From an uncultured Polaribacter sp. (GTDB taxonomy: Bacteria; Bacteroidota; Bacteroidia; Flavobacteriales; Flavobacteriaceae): DNA of 22,706 nucleotides. The notes under the pieces were generated by a model. The model had not been told where the DNA came from and searched no databases. It saw only the letters and a program-made list of their open reading frames with translations. Below, piece after piece: positions 12,903 through 21,386 of this stretch. The stretch lies in NCBI GenBank assembly GCA_937936695.1, contig CALHCK010000035.1, forward strand, positions 1 through 22,706, given 5' to 3'. Each line of letters begins with the position of its first letter. The stretch's first letter is position 1. The position numbers and the translations under genes were made by a program.

Positions 12903-15695
12903 ATGAAAACCGATATTTCTACTGTAAACCCAAAAGAAAACATTATTATTAAAGGAGCAAAACTCCATAATTTAAAAAATATTGATGTAGTAATACCTAG
13001 AAATAAATTAGTGGTTATAACAGGGCTTTCTGGTTCTGGAAAATCTTCTTTGGCTTTTGATACTTTGTATGCCGAAGGACAGAGACGTTATGTAGAAAGT
13101 TTATCTTCTTATGCGCGTCAGTTTTTAGGAAAATTACACAAGCCTAAAGTAGATTATATTAAGGGTATTGCCCCTGCAATTGCTATAGAACAAAAAGTAA
13201 ACTCTACAAACCCTAGGTCTACCGTTGGTACATCTACAGAAATTTACGATTATATAAAATTATTGTATGCAAGAATTGGTAAAACCTTCTCTCCTATTTC
13301 TGGTAAAGAGGTAAAAAAGGATACCGTTACAGATGTTGTTAATTTTGTAAAAGAATTTAATGATAAAACAAAATTACTCTTGCTTGCACCTGTTGTTATT
13401 GATGAGAATAGAGACTTAAAAACAGTTTTACAAGTTTTAGAGCAACAAGGATATGCGCGTTTAAAGTGGAATGATAAAGTATATAGAATACCCGATTTTC
13501 CTGAAGATAATTTTAAAAATGAACCTTTATTTTTGGTTGTAGATAGAATTGTAACTAAAGATGATGAAGATTTTTACAATAGACTTGCCGATGCTATACA
13601 AACTGCTTTTTTTGAAGGTAAAGGAATTTGTTTTATTGAAAACCTAACGGATAATTCTGTTACCGAATTTAGTAATAAATTTAATTTAGACGGCATGTCT
13701 TTTTTAGAACCGAACACACATTTGTTTAGTTTTAACAATCCGTATGGTGCTTGCCCTACTTGTGAGGGGTATGGTAATGTTATTGGTATTGATGAAGATT
13801 TGGTGATACCTAATACAGGTTTATCTATTTTTGAAGATTGTATTTTTCCTTTTAAAACACCTTCTTATTTACATTATAAAGAAGATTTAATTGCTGTAGC
13901 ATATCAGTTTGATATTCCTATTCATAAACCTTGGTTTGAATTAACTGAAAAACAACAAGAGTTGGTTTGGAATGGTAATAGTTCTTTTCATGGAATTCAT
14001 CATTTTTTTAGCGTTTTAGAAGAAAAGAGTTACAAAATACAAAACAGGGTTATGTTATCTCGATATAGAGGTAAAACAACGTGTACTACTTGCAACGGAA
14101 ATCGTTTACGACCAGAAACAGACTATGTAAAAATAAACGACAAAACAATATCTAATTTAGTAACCTTACCGTTAGACGAATTGGCTGCTTTTTTTAAAAA
14201 TATAACATTAAATAAATACGAAGAAAAAATTGGAAAACGTTTGCTAATGGAAATTAACAATCGGTTACAGTTTTTAAATGATGTAGGCTTGTCTTATTTA
14301 ACCATTAACAGAACTTCTAACACATTGTCTGGTGGAGAAAGTCAACGAATAAATTTAGCAACTTCTTTAGGGAGTTCTTTAGTTGGTTCTATGTATATTT
14401 TAGATGAACCTAGTATTGGACTGCATCCTAAAGATACAGAAAGATTAATTGGTGTTCTTAAAAATTTACGCGATTTAGGAAATACCGTTGTTGTGGTAGA
14501 ACATGATGAGGATATAATGAGAGAAGCCGATTATATTATAGACATTGGCCCTGAGGCAGGTACTTTTGGTGGTAATGTGGTTGCAGAAGGTACGTTTGAT
14601 AAAATATTACAATCGGAATCTTTAACGGCTAAATATTTAAATGAAGAGCTTAAAATTGAAGTTCCTACTAAGAGACGAACATCAAAAAATAAGATTCAGA
14701 TTTTTGGCGCAAGAGAAAATAATTTAAAAAATATTGATGTTAACTTTCCTCTAAACTGTTTGTCTGTAATAACAGGTGTTTCTGGTTCTGGAAAAAGTAC
14801 ATTGGTAAAAAAAATACTATATCCTGTTTTACAAAAAAAATTAATTGGTCATGGTGATAAAATTGGACAACATACAGAGGTAAAAGGAAATTTTGAAACC
14901 TTAAAACATGTAGAATTTATAGATCAAAATCCTATAGGACGCTCGTCTAGATCTAACCCTGTTACCTATATAAAGGCTTACGATGATATTAGAGCATTGT
15001 TTTCTAATGAAAAGCTATCTAAAATAAGAAATTATAAACCCAAACATTTTTCTTTTAATGTAGAAGGTGGTAGATGCGAGGTTTGTAAAGGTGAAGGAGA
15101 AGTTACTATAGAAATGCAATTTATGGCAGATGTTCATTTAGAATGTGAAACTTGTAACGGAAAACGTTTTAAAAAAGAGGTTTTAGAAGTTAAGTTTGAT
15201 GGAAAATCTATAGACGATATTTTAAATATGACTATTGATGATGCTGTTGCTTTTTTTACAAAGAATTTAGTGAAAAAAATTGCAACAAAGCTAAAACCTT
15301 TGCAAGATGTTGGTTTGGGTTATGTTACTTTAGGACAGTCATCCTCTACCCTATCTGGTGGAGAAGCTCAGAGAATAAAATTAGCATCGTTTTTAGTAAA
15401 AGGAAACACAAAAGATAAAGCTTTATTTATTTTTGATGAACCTACTACTGGTTTGCATTTTCATGATATAAAAAAATTATTAGCTAGTTTTAATGCTCTT
15501 ATAGAACGTGGGCATTCTATTGTAGTTATAGAGCATAATATAGAATTAATTAAGTGTGCCGATTATATTTTAGACTTAGGTTTAGAAGGTGGTAAAAAAG
15601 GTGGTAAACTTATTTTTGAAGGAACTCCCGAAGCGTTAGCTAGAGATAAAAACTCGTACACTGCTAAATATTTAGCAGAAAAGTTAGTCTTTTAA
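12903..15695 (+). CDS. uvrA: Excinuclease ABC subunit A
   Basis: UvrA finds bulky DNA lesions and loads UvrB in nucleotide excision repair. The 930-residue protein carries two ABC ATPase modules: Walker A GLSGSGKSS (41-49), signature LSGGE (475-479) and Walker B YILDEP (498-503); then Walker A GVSGSGKST (625-633), signature LSGGE (817-821) and Walker B FIFDEP (842-847). The segment between the first Walker A and the signature is long enough for the UvrB-binding and insertion domains, so this is full UvrA and not the shortened UvrA2 type. The C-terminal zinc module is complete (C725, C728, C748, C751). The N-terminal one keeps only CPTC (284-287); the usual preceding CxxC is replaced by FSNKFNLDG. 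I start at the ATG at 12903, because the TTG one codon earlier adds nothing. Confidence 0.96.
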   Translation: MKTDISTVNPKENIIIKGAKLHNLKNIDVVIPRNKLVVITGLSGSGKSSLAFDTLYAEGQRRYVESLSSYARQFLGKLHKPKVDYIKGIAPAIAIEQKVNSTNPRSTVGTSTEIYDYIKLLYARIGKTFSPISGKEVKKDTVTDVVNFVKEFNDKTKLLLLAPVVIDENRDLKTVLQVLEQQGYARLKWNDKVYRIPDFPEDNFKNEPLFLVVDRIVTKDDEDFYNRLADAIQTAFFEGKGICFIENLTDNSVTEFSNKFNLDGMSFLEPNTHLFSFNNPYGACPTCEGYGNVIGIDEDLVIPNTGLSIFEDCIFPFKTPSYLHYKEDLIAVAYQFDIPIHKPWFELTEKQQELVWNGNSSFHGIHHFFSVLEEKSYKIQNRVMLSRYRGKTTCTTCNGNRLRPETDYVKINDKTISNLVTLPLDELAAFFKNITLNKYEEKIGKRLLMEINNRLQFLNDVGLSYLTINRTSNTLSGGESQRINLATSLGSSLVGSMYILDEPSIGLHPKDTERLIGVLKNLRDLGNTVVVVEHDEDIMREADYIIDIGPEAGTFGGNVVAEGTFDKILQSESLTAKYLNEELKIEVPTKRRTSKNKIQIFGARENNLKNIDVNFPLNCLSVITGVSGSGKSTLVKKILYPVLQKKLIGHGDKIGQHTEVKGNFETLKHVEFIDQNPIGRSSRSNPVTYIKAYDDIRALFSNEKLSKIRNYKPKHFSFNVEGGRCEVCKGEGEVTIEMQFMADVHLECETCNGKRFKKEVLEVKFDGKSIDDILNMTIDDAVAFFTKNLVKKIATKLKPLQDVGLGYVTLGQSSSTLSGGEAQRIKLASFLVKGNTKDKALFIFDEPTTGLHFHDIKKLLASFNALIERGHSIVVIEHNIELIKCADYILDLGLEGGKKGGKLIFEGTPEALARDKNSYTAKYLAEKLVF

Positions 15696-15742
15696 AATTG
15701 TTTTGTAAAACTTAGAAAAAGCTCTGTTTAAACACACAAAAA

Positions 15743-16894
15743 ATGTTACAAAAAATTACAAACTTAACCGATAAACAAAAAGTTAACTGGGTAAGAATTA
15801 TTGCTATTTTGGGCGTATTAATACTTATGGTATATGCTCCAAAATTATGGATTTCTACAAAAGTATTTCCTGTAATCCCTTTATTTAACTGGTTGCCTAT
15901 TCCTTTAGCACCATACGATACTGTGTTAGCAATCTTTTTCTTTATTCTACAAATTGTTTATATTTTTCAGAATAAAAGATGGCAGGGTTGGTTAATTATT
16001 TTGCTTTATTTGTATTTGGCTTTAGTAGATCAAAATAGGCTTCAGCCCTACTTTTACCAAAGTTTCTTAACTATTTTTGCTATTGAAATATTCCGTAAAA
16101 AAGCATTTTCTCCTAAAGTTTTATATGCTGTAATATTAATATTTTTTGCAACTTATTTTTGGAGCGGAATACAAAAAGTAAATGAAGATTTTTACATTCA
16201 GTGGTTAAGTGCATTAAATAAACATTTTAGTTGTGTAGATAGCTCTGCAAATGCCTTAATTTGTTTGCCTCAGTGGTTTTTAGAAATTTTTACTTATGCA
16301 GTACCTTGGTTAGAAGCTCTTATGGGGGTTTTATTACTATTTAATAAAACTAGAAAAATTGGAGTATTATTCATTTTATCTATGCATGGTATTATTACTT
16401 TTTTACTATTTTACTTAGGTTATGGTTACAATGTAGTGCCTTGGAACATTCAAAATATGCTTTCAGTTGTAATTATTTTTTGGTCTTTAAAAACAGCGTA
16501 TCCGTTAGAATTTTTCTTAAAATATTTAAATAAACAAAAAATAGCTGTTTTAGTTTTTACTATATTTTTACCACTTGCAAATAGTTTAACGGGCTTTTAT
16601 GATAGTTTATTATCGTTTCATTTTTTTACGGCAGACTTAAACTATTACAATGTTGTTTTAGATGAAGAGTTAGAGGAAAAGTTACCTGAACATATTAAAT
16701 CTTTTTACCGTTACCATAACGGAAAAGCTTATTTAAATATGAATGAATGGGCTCAGTACGATAACAAAGTATTATTTTATCCGGAAGAAAGAATTATAAA
16801 ATATACAGACGCTTACCTACGTTCTTTTGCTGATAACCCTAATAAAGAAGGATTAACAGAATTAGTCGTTTATAATCATGATTATAAAAAATAA
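15743..16894 (+). CDS. Polytopic inner-membrane protein, possibly HTTM/DoxX-like
   Basis: This is a 383-residue membrane protein with about eight or nine hydrophobic segments (roughly 15-33, 57-76, 82-95, 105-117, 126-142, 178-200, 206-226, 232-248 and 265-283). A soluble C-terminal tail of about 90 residues (from 295) is rich in Y, E, K and N. Conserved-looking polar residues within membrane segments are WSGIQKVNEDF (140-150), PWLEAL (188-193) and SMHGIITF (213-220). This pattern of G, K, E and H in helices is reminiscent of the HTTM (vitamin K carboxylase-like) or DoxX groups, but the match is weak and I do not claim a reaction. It lies 47 bp after uvrA on the same strand, with no clear terminator or promoter between, so it may be cotranscribed. 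Confidence 0.75.
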   Translation: MLQKITNLTDKQKVNWVRIIAILGVLILMVYAPKLWISTKVFPVIPLFNWLPIPLAPYDTVLAIFFFILQIVYIFQNKRWQGWLIILLYLYLALVDQNRLQPYFYQSFLTIFAIEIFRKKAFSPKVLYAVILIFFATYFWSGIQKVNEDFYIQWLSALNKHFSCVDSSANALICLPQWFLEIFTYAVPWLEALMGVLLLFNKTRKIGVLFILSMHGIITFLLFYLGYGYNVVPWNIQNMLSVVIIFWSLKTAYPLEFFLKYLNKQKIAVLVFTIFLPLANSLTGFYDSLLSFHFFTADLNYYNVVLDEELEEKLPEHIKSFYRYHNGKAYLNMNEWAQYDNKVLFYPEERIIKYTDAYLRSFADNPNKEGLTELVVYNHDYKK

Positions 16895-17030
16895 ATCATT
16901 TTATACACTATACCCTTTTAATTTAACACTCTATTAAACACTAACAATCAGAGAGATGCATGTTTAAATGTATTTACAATTTTATCAATACAGTATTTTA
17001 AACAATTTAAATTATTAAATATGTTTTTTA

Positions 17031-17058
17031 ATTGTTAATTTTTTATTAAATTAACAAT
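17031..17058. repeat. Perfect inverted repeat abutting the hybrid regulator's start codon
   Basis: ATTGTTAATTT (17031-17041) and AAATTAACAAT (17048-17058) are perfect inverted repeats with a 6-bp AT spacer. The right arm ends one base before the ATG at 17059. In RNA it would place a hairpin exactly where ribosomes bind; in DNA it could be an operator. No ribosome binding site is visible outside it. Confidence 0.6.
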
Positions 17059-20000
17059 ATGAATATACTTTTAAAATATTTATTAATACTGGGATTTATA
17101 AATAGTTTAACTGCACAGAATAATTCTTTTGTTTTTAATCATTTATCTACCAAAGACGGGTTGTCTCAAAGTACCATTATGGCACTTCATCAAGACAAAT
17201 TAGGTCAAATGTGGATTGGAACAAGAGACGGATTAAATAAGTATGATGGTACAAAAATTACTATTTATAGAAGAGAAATTGGAAACAAAAACTCTATTAG
17301 TAATGATCATATTATAGCTATTGAAGAAGATAGTGAAGGATATATATGGATAGGTACCTTTAATGGTCTTAATAGGTACAACCCTAAAACAGATAAATTT
17401 ACTAGATATTATCAGAAAGAAAATAGTTTAGGAAACAGTTCTGTATGGGATATTAAAGAGCTTTCTGACGGTAATTTGTGGTTGGCTACAGACAATGGTA
17501 TTTCAATTTTTAACAGAAAACAAAATATTTTTAACCGTTATCTTCATCAACCAAATGTAGTAATGGGTTTGCGTGTAAAATGCTTTTTAGAATCTAAAGA
17601 CAATAATATATACATTGGTACAAATGAAGGTTTGTTTAGAGTAAAAAATAAGACAGCTAATAATATAGAATTTGAAAAAATTAGTGCAAAAACTTATTTT
17701 ATTCAAGATATTGAAGAAACAAAAAGTGGGCTAATACTATTGGCTACTATGAACTCTGGGCTTGTTGCTTATAATCCTACTAAAAAAGAATACAATAATT
17801 TTTTATCTAACACTAATTTACCAGAAAGCTTAAATAACTTTAGACAATTATTTTTTGATGAAAAAGAAAGACTATGGGCTGCTACTTACAAAGGATTGTT
17901 AATTATAAACCCAGATAATAAAACTACTTACCTAAAGGCTAGTATTTTTAATAAAAAAGGCTTATCAAAAAATTCAATTCGCACGTTATACAAAGATAAT
18001 AACGGGGCTATGTGGGTTGGTACTTTTTATGGAGGTCTTAATATTTGGCATCCATCTAACAATAATTTTAAAAAAATCACTCAAAATATTAAAGGTTATG
18101 GCTTAAAAAATAACGTTGTTAGTTCTATGGTAGAGGTAAACAACAATATTTACTTTGGTACCGAAGGTGGCGGAATAACTATTTTAAATACTAAAACAAA
18201 AAAATATAAATATCTAACAACAAAAACATCTAACCTAAAAGGCAATAATGTAAAGTCTTTGTGTGTTACCAAAGACAATAAATTATGGTTAGGTATTTTT
18301 AAGTTTGGGTTACAAGTTTATGATTTAGAAACCAAACAATTCTCTACAGCACAACCATCAAAAGAATTACAAGATTACATAAAAGGCAAAAATGTATATT
18401 CTATAATAAATGATACTAAAAATTCTATTTGGATAGGTGTCTTTGGAAAAGGTGTTATTAAATACAATACTAAAACAAAGCTTTTTAAAAATTATTGGAA
18501 ATCTGAAAAAGATTCGCTTTCTAGTGATTTGGTAAGAACTGTTTTTAAAGACTCTGACGATAACATATGGGTGGGCACAGAAAGAGGTTTAAATAAAATT
18601 ATTAAAGATGGTACAATTAAAAAATATTTTTATAATGAAAAAGAAAAATATGGTGAAAAAATATTAACCATATATCAAGATAAATCAAAAAAAATATGGG
18701 TTAGTGTAAAATCTAAAGGGTTGTATACTTTAGAAAACAACAATTTTAAATCCATAGAATTGTTACCCAATACACCTTTAGAACCTTCAATACATAATAT
18801 ACTAGAAGATAATAACAACAATCTTTGGTTAAGCACAAATCAAGGTATTATAAAATACCAGTATGTAAATAAAAAAATTACCATTTTTAAAAAATCTAAT
18901 GACGGTTTTGTTAACAGGGAATTTAACAGTAATTCTAGTTTAAAAATAGGAGATTCATATTTGTACTTTGGAGGTCCTGGAGGTGTTACTTATTTTGATA
19001 CGAACCTATTACAAAACAACACCTATGCTGCTAAAGTTATTTTAACAAATTTTAAAATTAGAACTACCAAACAAAATAGCACAGGCGATTTAAATACTAC
19101 ATTACCATATGTAAAATCTATCCATTTAAACCACAATCAAGGTAATTTTACTATTTTCTTTTCTGCACCCAATTTTATGAATACTAACAATACGTTGTAT
19201 AAGTATCGTTTAAAAGGTGTAGAAAACAAATGGAATACTTCTACTACTCCAATGGCATCTTACACAATTCAAAGGTCTGGAGATTATACTTTTGAAGTAA
19301 AAGCTGCCAACGAAAACGGTATTTGGAATGAAGATATAACTGAATTACAAATTTCTGTTGCTGCTGCTCCTTGGTTAAGTTGGTGGGCTTTTTTACTGTA
19401 CACCATTTTTGCTAGCATGTTATTTTATGCTTACCTAAGAATTTTAAAATCTAGATCTGATTTAAAACATAAACTAGAATTAGAGCAGCTAGAAATTGAA
19501 CAAACTAAAACATTAAATAAAAAGAAAATTCAATTTTTCACAAATATTTCTCATGATTTTAAAACTCCTCTTGCATTAATAATAGGCCCACTACAACAAA
19601 TAATAGAAAATTACTCTGGTAATAGAGAAACATACAATCAATTACAAGTTATAGAAAAGAATGCAAATATTTTACTACAGCTTATTAATAGATTGATGGA
19701 TTTTAGAAAATTAGAAAAAAACATATTTAAACTAGAAGCTGCTGAAGGTAATATTGTTAAGTTTTTAAAAGAAACCTATTTATCTTTTGTAGAATATGCC
19801 AAAATAGGTAAATATACATTTGAGTTTAATTGTGATGAAGATGAAATTATGGTCTATTATGACCGAAAAAAATTAGAACGTTTGTTCTATAATTTAATTT
19901 CTAACGCTTTTAAATACACCCCAAAAGAAGGTAAAATAATAGTTAGTATTAAAATTGCAAAAAATACTGTTTTAATAAGCATTAAAGATTCTGGTATTGG

Positions 20001-21102
20001 TATAAAAAAAGCTCATTTAAATAAGGTATTCAAGCGTTTTTTTAAAATTAATGCAGATAATGATGTTAATACCAAATACAGTAAAGGTGCTGGTATTGGC
20101 TTATCTATAGCTAAAGACATTGTAAAACTTCATAAAGGAAAAATTAAAGTACACAGTACAGGTATTAATAACGGAACTGAATTTGTAGTAAAATTACCGT
20201 TAGGTAAAATACATTTAAAAGATTCTGATATTATTAAAGATTTTAAATATAGTGATGACGTTTCACAATATGTTTTAAAAACAGATACTACAATTGAAGA
20301 AAAGAATTTAGAAAGGTTTCAACAAGAAAACATGCCTACAATACTTTTGGTTGAAGATAACAAACAACTTAGAATTTTTATTAAAAGCCTTTTAATTGAA
20401 AACTATAATGTTATTGAAGCTGAAAATGGCGAAATGGCATTTTCTTTAGCAAAAAGTAAATTACCCGATTTAATTGTAAGTGATGTAATGATGCCTAAAA
20501 TGACAGGTACAGCTTTATGTACTGCAATTAAAACAGAGTTAAAAACAAGTCACATCCCTATTATATTATTAACATCAAGATCTGCTTTGCTATATAAATT
20601 AGAAGGATTAGAAAAAGGTGCTGATGATTATTTAAGTAAACCTTTTGATGTTAAAGAATTTAAAATAAGAGTAAACAATTTATTAAAAAGTAGAGAAATT
20701 TTAAGAAAAAAATTTCAAGATATAGAGTCTTTTAATGACGCGCTTCCTTTAGGTACTTCTTCTGATGAAAAATTATATAAAAAAGCAGTACAGATTGTCA
20801 AAAAAAATATAGGAAATGATGCTTTCGATATCGCTTTTTTTGCAAGTGAGTTAGGAGTAAGTAGAACAATGTTATTTAATAAAATTAAAGCTTGGTCTAA
20901 TTATACACCTAATGAATTTATAAATCATTTTAAAATGAAAAAGGCGGCACAACTTTTAGAAGAGGGCAATCTTAACATTTCACAAGTTAGTTATCGTATA
21001 GGCTTTAAGACTCCAAAACACTTTAGCAAGTCTTTCAAAAAATACTACAACCAAAATCCATCTGAGTATGCTAGTAAATTCAACTCTAAAACAAATACAT
21101 AA
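17059..21102 (+). CDS. Hybrid two-component system sensor/response regulator (polysaccharide-utilization type)
   Basis: This is a 1347-residue one-protein signalling system of the kind that controls glycan utilization in Bacteroidota. It has a signal peptide (1-19) and a periplasmic two-bladed sensor made of about a dozen Reg_prop propeller repeats (about 25-650; W-G-T/W-V-G-T motifs such as MWIGTRDGLNKYDG at 51-64). A Y_Y_Y domain follows (about 690-768) and one membrane helix (about 773-795). In the cytoplasm come a HisKA domain with phospho-acceptor H832 (FTNISHDFKTPL), an ATPase domain (N945/N949, DSGIGI 977-982, GAGIGLSI 1010-1017), a receiver with D1100, phospho-acceptor D1142 and K1194, and an AraC-type DNA-binding domain (about 1245-1340). 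All catalytic residues are present. The lyase gene downstream is its most likely target; the inducer is unknown. Confidence 0.95.
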   Translation: MNILLKYLLILGFINSLTAQNNSFVFNHLSTKDGLSQSTIMALHQDKLGQMWIGTRDGLNKYDGTKITIYRREIGNKNSISNDHIIAIEEDSEGYIWIGTFNGLNRYNPKTDKFTRYYQKENSLGNSSVWDIKELSDGNLWLATDNGISIFNRKQNIFNRYLHQPNVVMGLRVKCFLESKDNNIYIGTNEGLFRVKNKTANNIEFEKISAKTYFIQDIEETKSGLILLATMNSGLVAYNPTKKEYNNFLSNTNLPESLNNFRQLFFDEKERLWAATYKGLLIINPDNKTTYLKASIFNKKGLSKNSIRTLYKDNNGAMWVGTFYGGLNIWHPSNNNFKKITQNIKGYGLKNNVVSSMVEVNNNIYFGTEGGGITILNTKTKKYKYLTTKTSNLKGNNVKSLCVTKDNKLWLGIFKFGLQVYDLETKQFSTAQPSKELQDYIKGKNVYSIINDTKNSIWIGVFGKGVIKYNTKTKLFKNYWKSEKDSLSSDLVRTVFKDSDDNIWVGTERGLNKIIKDGTIKKYFYNEKEKYGEKILTIYQDKSKKIWVSVKSKGLYTLENNNFKSIELLPNTPLEPSIHNILEDNNNNLWLSTNQGIIKYQYVNKKITIFKKSNDGFVNREFNSNSSLKIGDSYLYFGGPGGVTYFDTNLLQNNTYAAKVILTNFKIRTTKQNSTGDLNTTLPYVKSIHLNHNQGNFTIFFSAPNFMNTNNTLYKYRLKGVENKWNTSTTPMASYTIQRSGDYTFEVKAANENGIWNEDITELQISVAAAPWLSWWAFLLYTIFASMLFYAYLRILKSRSDLKHKLELEQLEIEQTKTLNKKKIQFFTNISHDFKTPLALIIGPLQQIIENYSGNRETYNQLQVIEKNANILLQLINRLMDFRKLEKNIFKLEAAEGNIVKFLKETYLSFVEYAKIGKYTFEFNCDEDEIMVYYDRKKLERLFYNLISNAFKYTPKEGKIIVSIKIAKNTVLISIKDSGIGIKKAHLNKVFKRFFKINADNDVNTKYSKGAGIGLSIAKDIVKLHKGKIKVHSTGINNGTEFVVKLPLGKIHLKDSDIIKDFKYSDDVSQYVLKTDTTIEEKNLERFQQENMPTILLVEDNKQLRIFIKSLLIENYNVIEAENGEMAFSLAKSKLPDLIVSDVMMPKMTGTALCTAIKTELKTSHIPIILLTSRSALLYKLEGLEKGADDYLSKPFDVKEFKIRVNNLLKSREILRKKFQDIESFNDALPLGTSSDEKLYKKAVQIVKKNIGNDAFDIAFFASELGVSRTMLFNKIKAWSNYTPNEFINHFKMKKAAQLLEEGNLNISQVSYRIGFKTPKHFSKSFKKYYNQNPSEYASKFNSKTNT

Positions 21103-21143
21103 AACACTTAAAAACAGTTAATTGTATTTTAGTACCCCTTGTT

Positions 21144-21178
21144 TTGTATTCCAAAACATACATTTATAGATATATTTG
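21144..21178 (+). promoter_or_regulatory. Promoter candidate for the lyase gene
   Basis: TATATTTG (21171-21178) matches TAnnTTTG exactly, with TTG at 21144-21146, a 24-base spacing and so slightly long. The 10-bp palindrome TTAACGTTAA lies at 21184-21193, at the predicted start of transcription, and TTATCCGATAA (21211-21221) is another short dyad. Use of this promoter gives a leader of about 200 nt that includes the hairpin at 21316-21352. The 284-bp gap after the regulator gene holds no open frame I would call. Confidence 0.45.
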
Positions 21179-21315
21179 TAATGTTAACGTTAATAAAAAG
21201 TTAAAATTTATTATCCGATAAGAATTGATGCATTCTAAACTAAATCGTGTGTTAATTATATTGTTAAATGCAATTAATTTTTTGAGTGATAATAGTGGAA
21301 ACTTAATCAAACCTC

Positions 21316-21352
21316 GTTCAAAGTAAAACATTATTCATGTTTTACTTTGAAC
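21316..21352. repeat. Perfect 16-bp inverted repeat in the lyase leader
   Basis: GTTCAAAGTAAAACAT (21316-21331) and ATGTTTTACTTTGAAC (21337-21352) are perfect reverse complements around the loop TATTC. The right arm ends 34 bp before the lyase ATG. It is followed by A-rich sequence and not a T-run, so it does not look like an intrinsic terminator of the plus strand. A stabilising leader hairpin, an attenuator or an operator are the main options. Confidence 0.7.
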
Positions 21353-21386
21353 AAAAACAAGAACAAGAAACTAAATTAAAACAATT

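Noticed and set aside
21316..21352. Intrinsic terminator of the hybrid regulator gene
   Set aside because: It is more than 200 bp past the stop codon and is followed by an A-rich stretch on the plus strand, not a T-run.
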